Made by a program: the position numbers and the translations under genes
Assembly (NCBI GenBank): GCA_017451385.1
Contig: JAFSPS010000007.1
Coordinates: forward strand, 1 to 64,000
DNA: 64,000 nt
Direction of reading: 5' to 3'
From: Bacteroidales bacterium
Lineage (GTDB): Bacteria; Bacteroidota; Bacteroidia; Bacteroidales; P3
Part shown: positions 63,613-64,000 of the stretch, one piece after another
Layout: each line of letters opens with the position of its first letter
Numbering within the stretch: the stretch's first letter is position 1
Notes under the pieces: model-generated
Databases searched by the model: none
The model's input: the letters and a program-made list of their open reading frames with translations, nothing else
What the model was told of the DNA's origin: nothing

Positions 63613-64000
63613 ATGACTTTAGATTCCAAAATACCTGAGGGTCCTATAGCTGAAAAATGGACCAACTATAAAGCCCACCAGAAACTGGTTAACCCTGCCA
63701 ACAAGCGCAAACTCGACATTATCGTCGTAGGTACCGGTCTTGCTGGTGGCGCCGCTGCTGCATCTCTCGGTGCGCTTGGCTTCCATGTCGATGTGTTCTG
63801 CATCCAGGATTCGCCTCGCCGTGCCCACTCTATCGCAGCACAGGGCGGTATCAATGCAGCCAAGAATTATCAGAATGACGGCGACAGCATCTATCGCCTC
63901 TTCTACGATACCATCAAGGGTGGCGACTACCGTGCCCGCGAGGCCAACGTCTATCGTCTTGCCGAGGTCAGTGGCAATATCATCGACCAGTGCGTGGCAC
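63613..64000 (+). CDS. sdhA: Succinate dehydrogenase/fumarate reductase flavoprotein subunit, N-terminal part
   Basis: The first 129 residues of the flavoprotein are present before the window ends. The FAD-binding dinucleotide motif is [15 protein letters not shown] (about residues 38-52). The His that binds FAD covalently is His72 in [15 protein letters not shown]. These fix it as the SdhA/FrdA family. In this gene order (C-A, followed by B outside the window) it matches the Bacteroides-type enzyme that reduces fumarate to succinate in anaerobic respiration. The start ATG at 63613 follows the usual [12 protein letters not shown]... opening. Confidence 0.92.
   Translation, partial: MTLDSKIPEGPIAEKWTNYKAHQKLVNPANKRKLDIIVVGTGLAGGAAAASLGALGFHVDVFCIQDSPRRAHSIAAQGGINAAKNYQNDGDSIYRLFYDTIKGGDYRAREANVYRLAEVSGNIIDQCVA

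Overview
The window looks like a chromosomal segment from a member of the order Bacteroidales that has a type IX secretion system (T9SS). Several things point there. Promoters of the Bacteroidetes type (TTTG, 18-20 nt, TAnnTTTG) recur in front of genes. There are three proteins with T9SS type A C-terminal sorting domains, outer-membrane beta-barrels, lipoproteins with short signal peptides, FISUMP (Fibrobacter succinogenes major paralogous domain) proteins, a DUF6266 protein, and an Nqr operon followed by fumarate reductase/succinate dehydrogenase genes. The genus cannot be fixed from sequence alone.

Layout. 1-5.5 kb is housekeeping: the end of a Sel1-repeat protein, hutI, a LolD-like ABC ATPase, rlmB, a small T9SS cargo protein and tilS. 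5.5-29.8 kb is dominated by two giant Cys-repeat proteins (2805 and 4266 aa; about 44 and 64 repeats by my hand count), each with a T9SS sorting domain. Each is followed by a paralogous outer-membrane beta-barrel gene, so the block is a duplicated 'giant cargo + barrel' module. 29.9-33.3 kb is a tandem array of four FISUMP genes. Their C-terminal ends vary almost only in NNC codons, the pattern expected from adenine mutagenesis of AAC template codons by a diversity-generating retroelement (DGR). Three of the four have lost the lipobox cysteine. No reverse transcriptase or template repeat is visible in the window.

33.4-43 kb holds an acyltransferase, a glycosyltransferase-ECF sigma-beta-barrel cluster, a GNAT enzyme, tRNA-Arg(ACG) with promoter and terminator, a DUF6266 protein, an unknown gene coupled to a Fur-family regulator, and a His-rich heavy-metal P-type ATPase with inverted repeats at its promoter. 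43-50 kb holds a SulP transporter with a 12-bp hairpin in its leader, an array of 32 heptamers leading into the yebC promoter, galK, a lipoprotein galM, an unknown lipoprotein, and a 390-bp noncoding repeat array. 50-55 kb is mostly minus strand: a DAACS symporter, a ThrE exporter, a decayed AAA-ATPase/PD-(D/E)XK gene, and a U32 peptidase. 55-64 kb is an energy block: aspA (aspartate to fumarate), nqrABCDEF (Na+ pumping) and the start of the succinate dehydrogenase/fumarate reductase genes. Together these fit anaerobic fumarate respiration coupled to a sodium gradient.

The strongest leads for something unusual are the FISUMP array with DGR-like hypervariation and the duplicated giant-repeat/beta-barrel modules.
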